Shown piece by piece: positions 63,480 to 64,000 of a DNA stretch of 64,000 nt. Origin of the DNA: Streptomyces sp. SID12501 (lineage in GTDB: Bacteria; Actinomycetota; Actinomycetes; Streptomycetales; Streptomycetaceae); the NCBI RefSeq assembly GCF_010550245.1, contig NZ_JAAGLU010000012.1, positions 124,001 through 188,000 of the forward strand. Reading direction: 5' to 3'. Positions within the stretch are counted from its first letter, which is position 1, and each line of letters begins with the position of its first letter. The position numbers and the translations under genes are program-made. The notes under the pieces are model-generated. The model was given only the letters and a program-made list of their open reading frames with translations. It had not been told where the DNA came from and made no database searches.

Positions 63480-64000
63480 CCACCCGTCACCCGGACCGCA
63501 CCGCGACCGGCCCGGACAGGCGCCCGTCGTCCGGGATCGAACTCGGGGCATGGGCCTACGACCGCGGCGAGCTGGTCTCGGCGACCGGGCCGCGGCTGCC
63601 ACTGTCCACGCAGGCGCTGCACTACGGCACCGGCACTTTCGAGGGCATCCGCGCCTACCGTTCCGACCGGGGTCTTCTGCAGCTGTTCAGGGTGCGCGAG
63701 CACTACGAACGCATGCTGCGTGCCTGCCGGATCCTGCGCATCACCGACATCCCCACCGAGGTCGAGGACCTCATCGACATCACCGTCGAGCTGATCCGGC
63801 GCAACGACCACGACGGCGACGTCTACGTACGGCCGCTGGCGCACAAGCTCTCCCTGCTGCCCGACGCGCCTCCCGGCGTCTCGCTGTCTGGCGTCTCCGA
63901 CGGGCTGTCCATCACCACCTTCGGCTTCCCGTCCTACGGGATCGCGAAGGCCGCGCGCTGTGGACTCAGCAGCTGGCGGCGTCCGCCCCGCGACACCCTG
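63476..64000 (+). CDS. Branched-chain amino acid aminotransferase, class IV (partial, runs off the window)
   Basis: The first 175 codons are visible. STQALHYGTGTFEGIRAYRSDRG is the class-IV (IlvE/BCAT) N-terminal signature, and VYVRPLAHK follows; the PLP lysine is beyond the end. IlvE-type enzymes make Leu, Ile or Val or related amino acids from 2-oxo acids with PLP. Coupled by ATGA to the ligase gene, it is likely a dedicated supplier of the amino acid loaded by the A-PCP protein, which fits an aliphatic residue. ADCL or D-amino acid transaminase function is less likely but cannot be excluded from the visible part. Confidence 0.85.
   Translation, partial: MTTRHPDRTATGPDRRPSSGIELGAWAYDRGELVSATGPRLPLSTQALHYGTGTFEGIRAYRSDRGLLQLFRVREHYERMLRACRILRITDIPTEVEDLIDITVELIRRNDHDGDVYVRPLAHKLSLLPDAPPGVSLSGVSDGLSITTFGFPSYGIAKAARCGLSSWRRPPRDTL

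Overview
The window is high-GC actinobacterial DNA. Codon use, long G+C-rich genes with GTG/ATG starts, ATGA-type gene overlaps, Tat and lipoprotein secreted enzymes and TTA-containing regulatory genes all point to Streptomyces. From memory, the left part matches the order of the S. coelicolor glgB-mak-treS-glgE-glgP region; no search was run.

Region 1 (1-10649) is the GlgE alpha-glucan pathway: glgB (partial), maltokinase, treS and glgE on the minus strand, then a secreted S8 protease, then glgP on the plus strand. Together these interconvert trehalose, maltose-1-phosphate and branched glucan; a glgX debranching gene follows at 28-30 kb. Region 2 (10.6-40.3 kb) is ordinary chromosomal content: a membrane Ser/Thr kinase with peptidoglycan-binding and ricin-type lectin parts, two paralogous secreted M4 metalloproteases, two heterodimeric ABC exporter pairs, a Tat sulfatase preceded by a cysteine-type leader peptide, glgX, two tandem L,D-transpeptidase lipoproteins, an enoyl-CoA hydratase, an anti-sigma-type ATPase, a coupled deacetylase/beta-propeller pair, GNAT and MerR genes, an EF-hand protein, a decayed Crp-like gene and a GH25 lysozyme.

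Region 3 (40.86 kb to the window end) is a specialised-metabolite cluster, and the main result. It holds a bldA-type (three TTA codons) LysR regulator and a leftward operon: C-domain relic, A-PCP NRPS, P450, MbtH, PKS-NRPS (ACP-KS-AT-AT-ACP-C), stand-alone KS-like cyclase and formyltransferase. It also holds a rightward ccr and 3-hydroxyacyl-CoA dehydrogenase pair, a KASIII gene, a lone proteasome beta-subunit gene, and a rightward operon of a Dabb protein, a PaaK-like adenylate-forming enzyme and a branched-chain aminotransferase that runs off the window. This set is that of the gamma-lactam-beta-lactone proteasome inhibitors (salinosporamide, cinnabaramide, lactacystin/omuralide). The proteasome subunit carries Phe45 and Val49 in mature numbering, the two substitutions I know from the salinosporamide self-resistance subunit SalI.

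Proposed logic: the formyltransferase charges the first ACP with formyl; the KS extends it with a malonyl unit (possibly an alkylmalonyl unit from Ccr/HBD/KASIII); the C domain joins this to an amino acid activated by the A-PCP protein and beta-hydroxylated by the P450; the KS-like enzyme cyclises and releases the bicyclic lactam-lactone. The combination of formyl-starter machinery with a dedicated Ccr set suggests an omuralide-type compound with an altered side chain. A near-identical ~85-bp sequence precedes both rightward operons, with a weaker third copy before the leftward operon, which looks like a shared operator/promoter.
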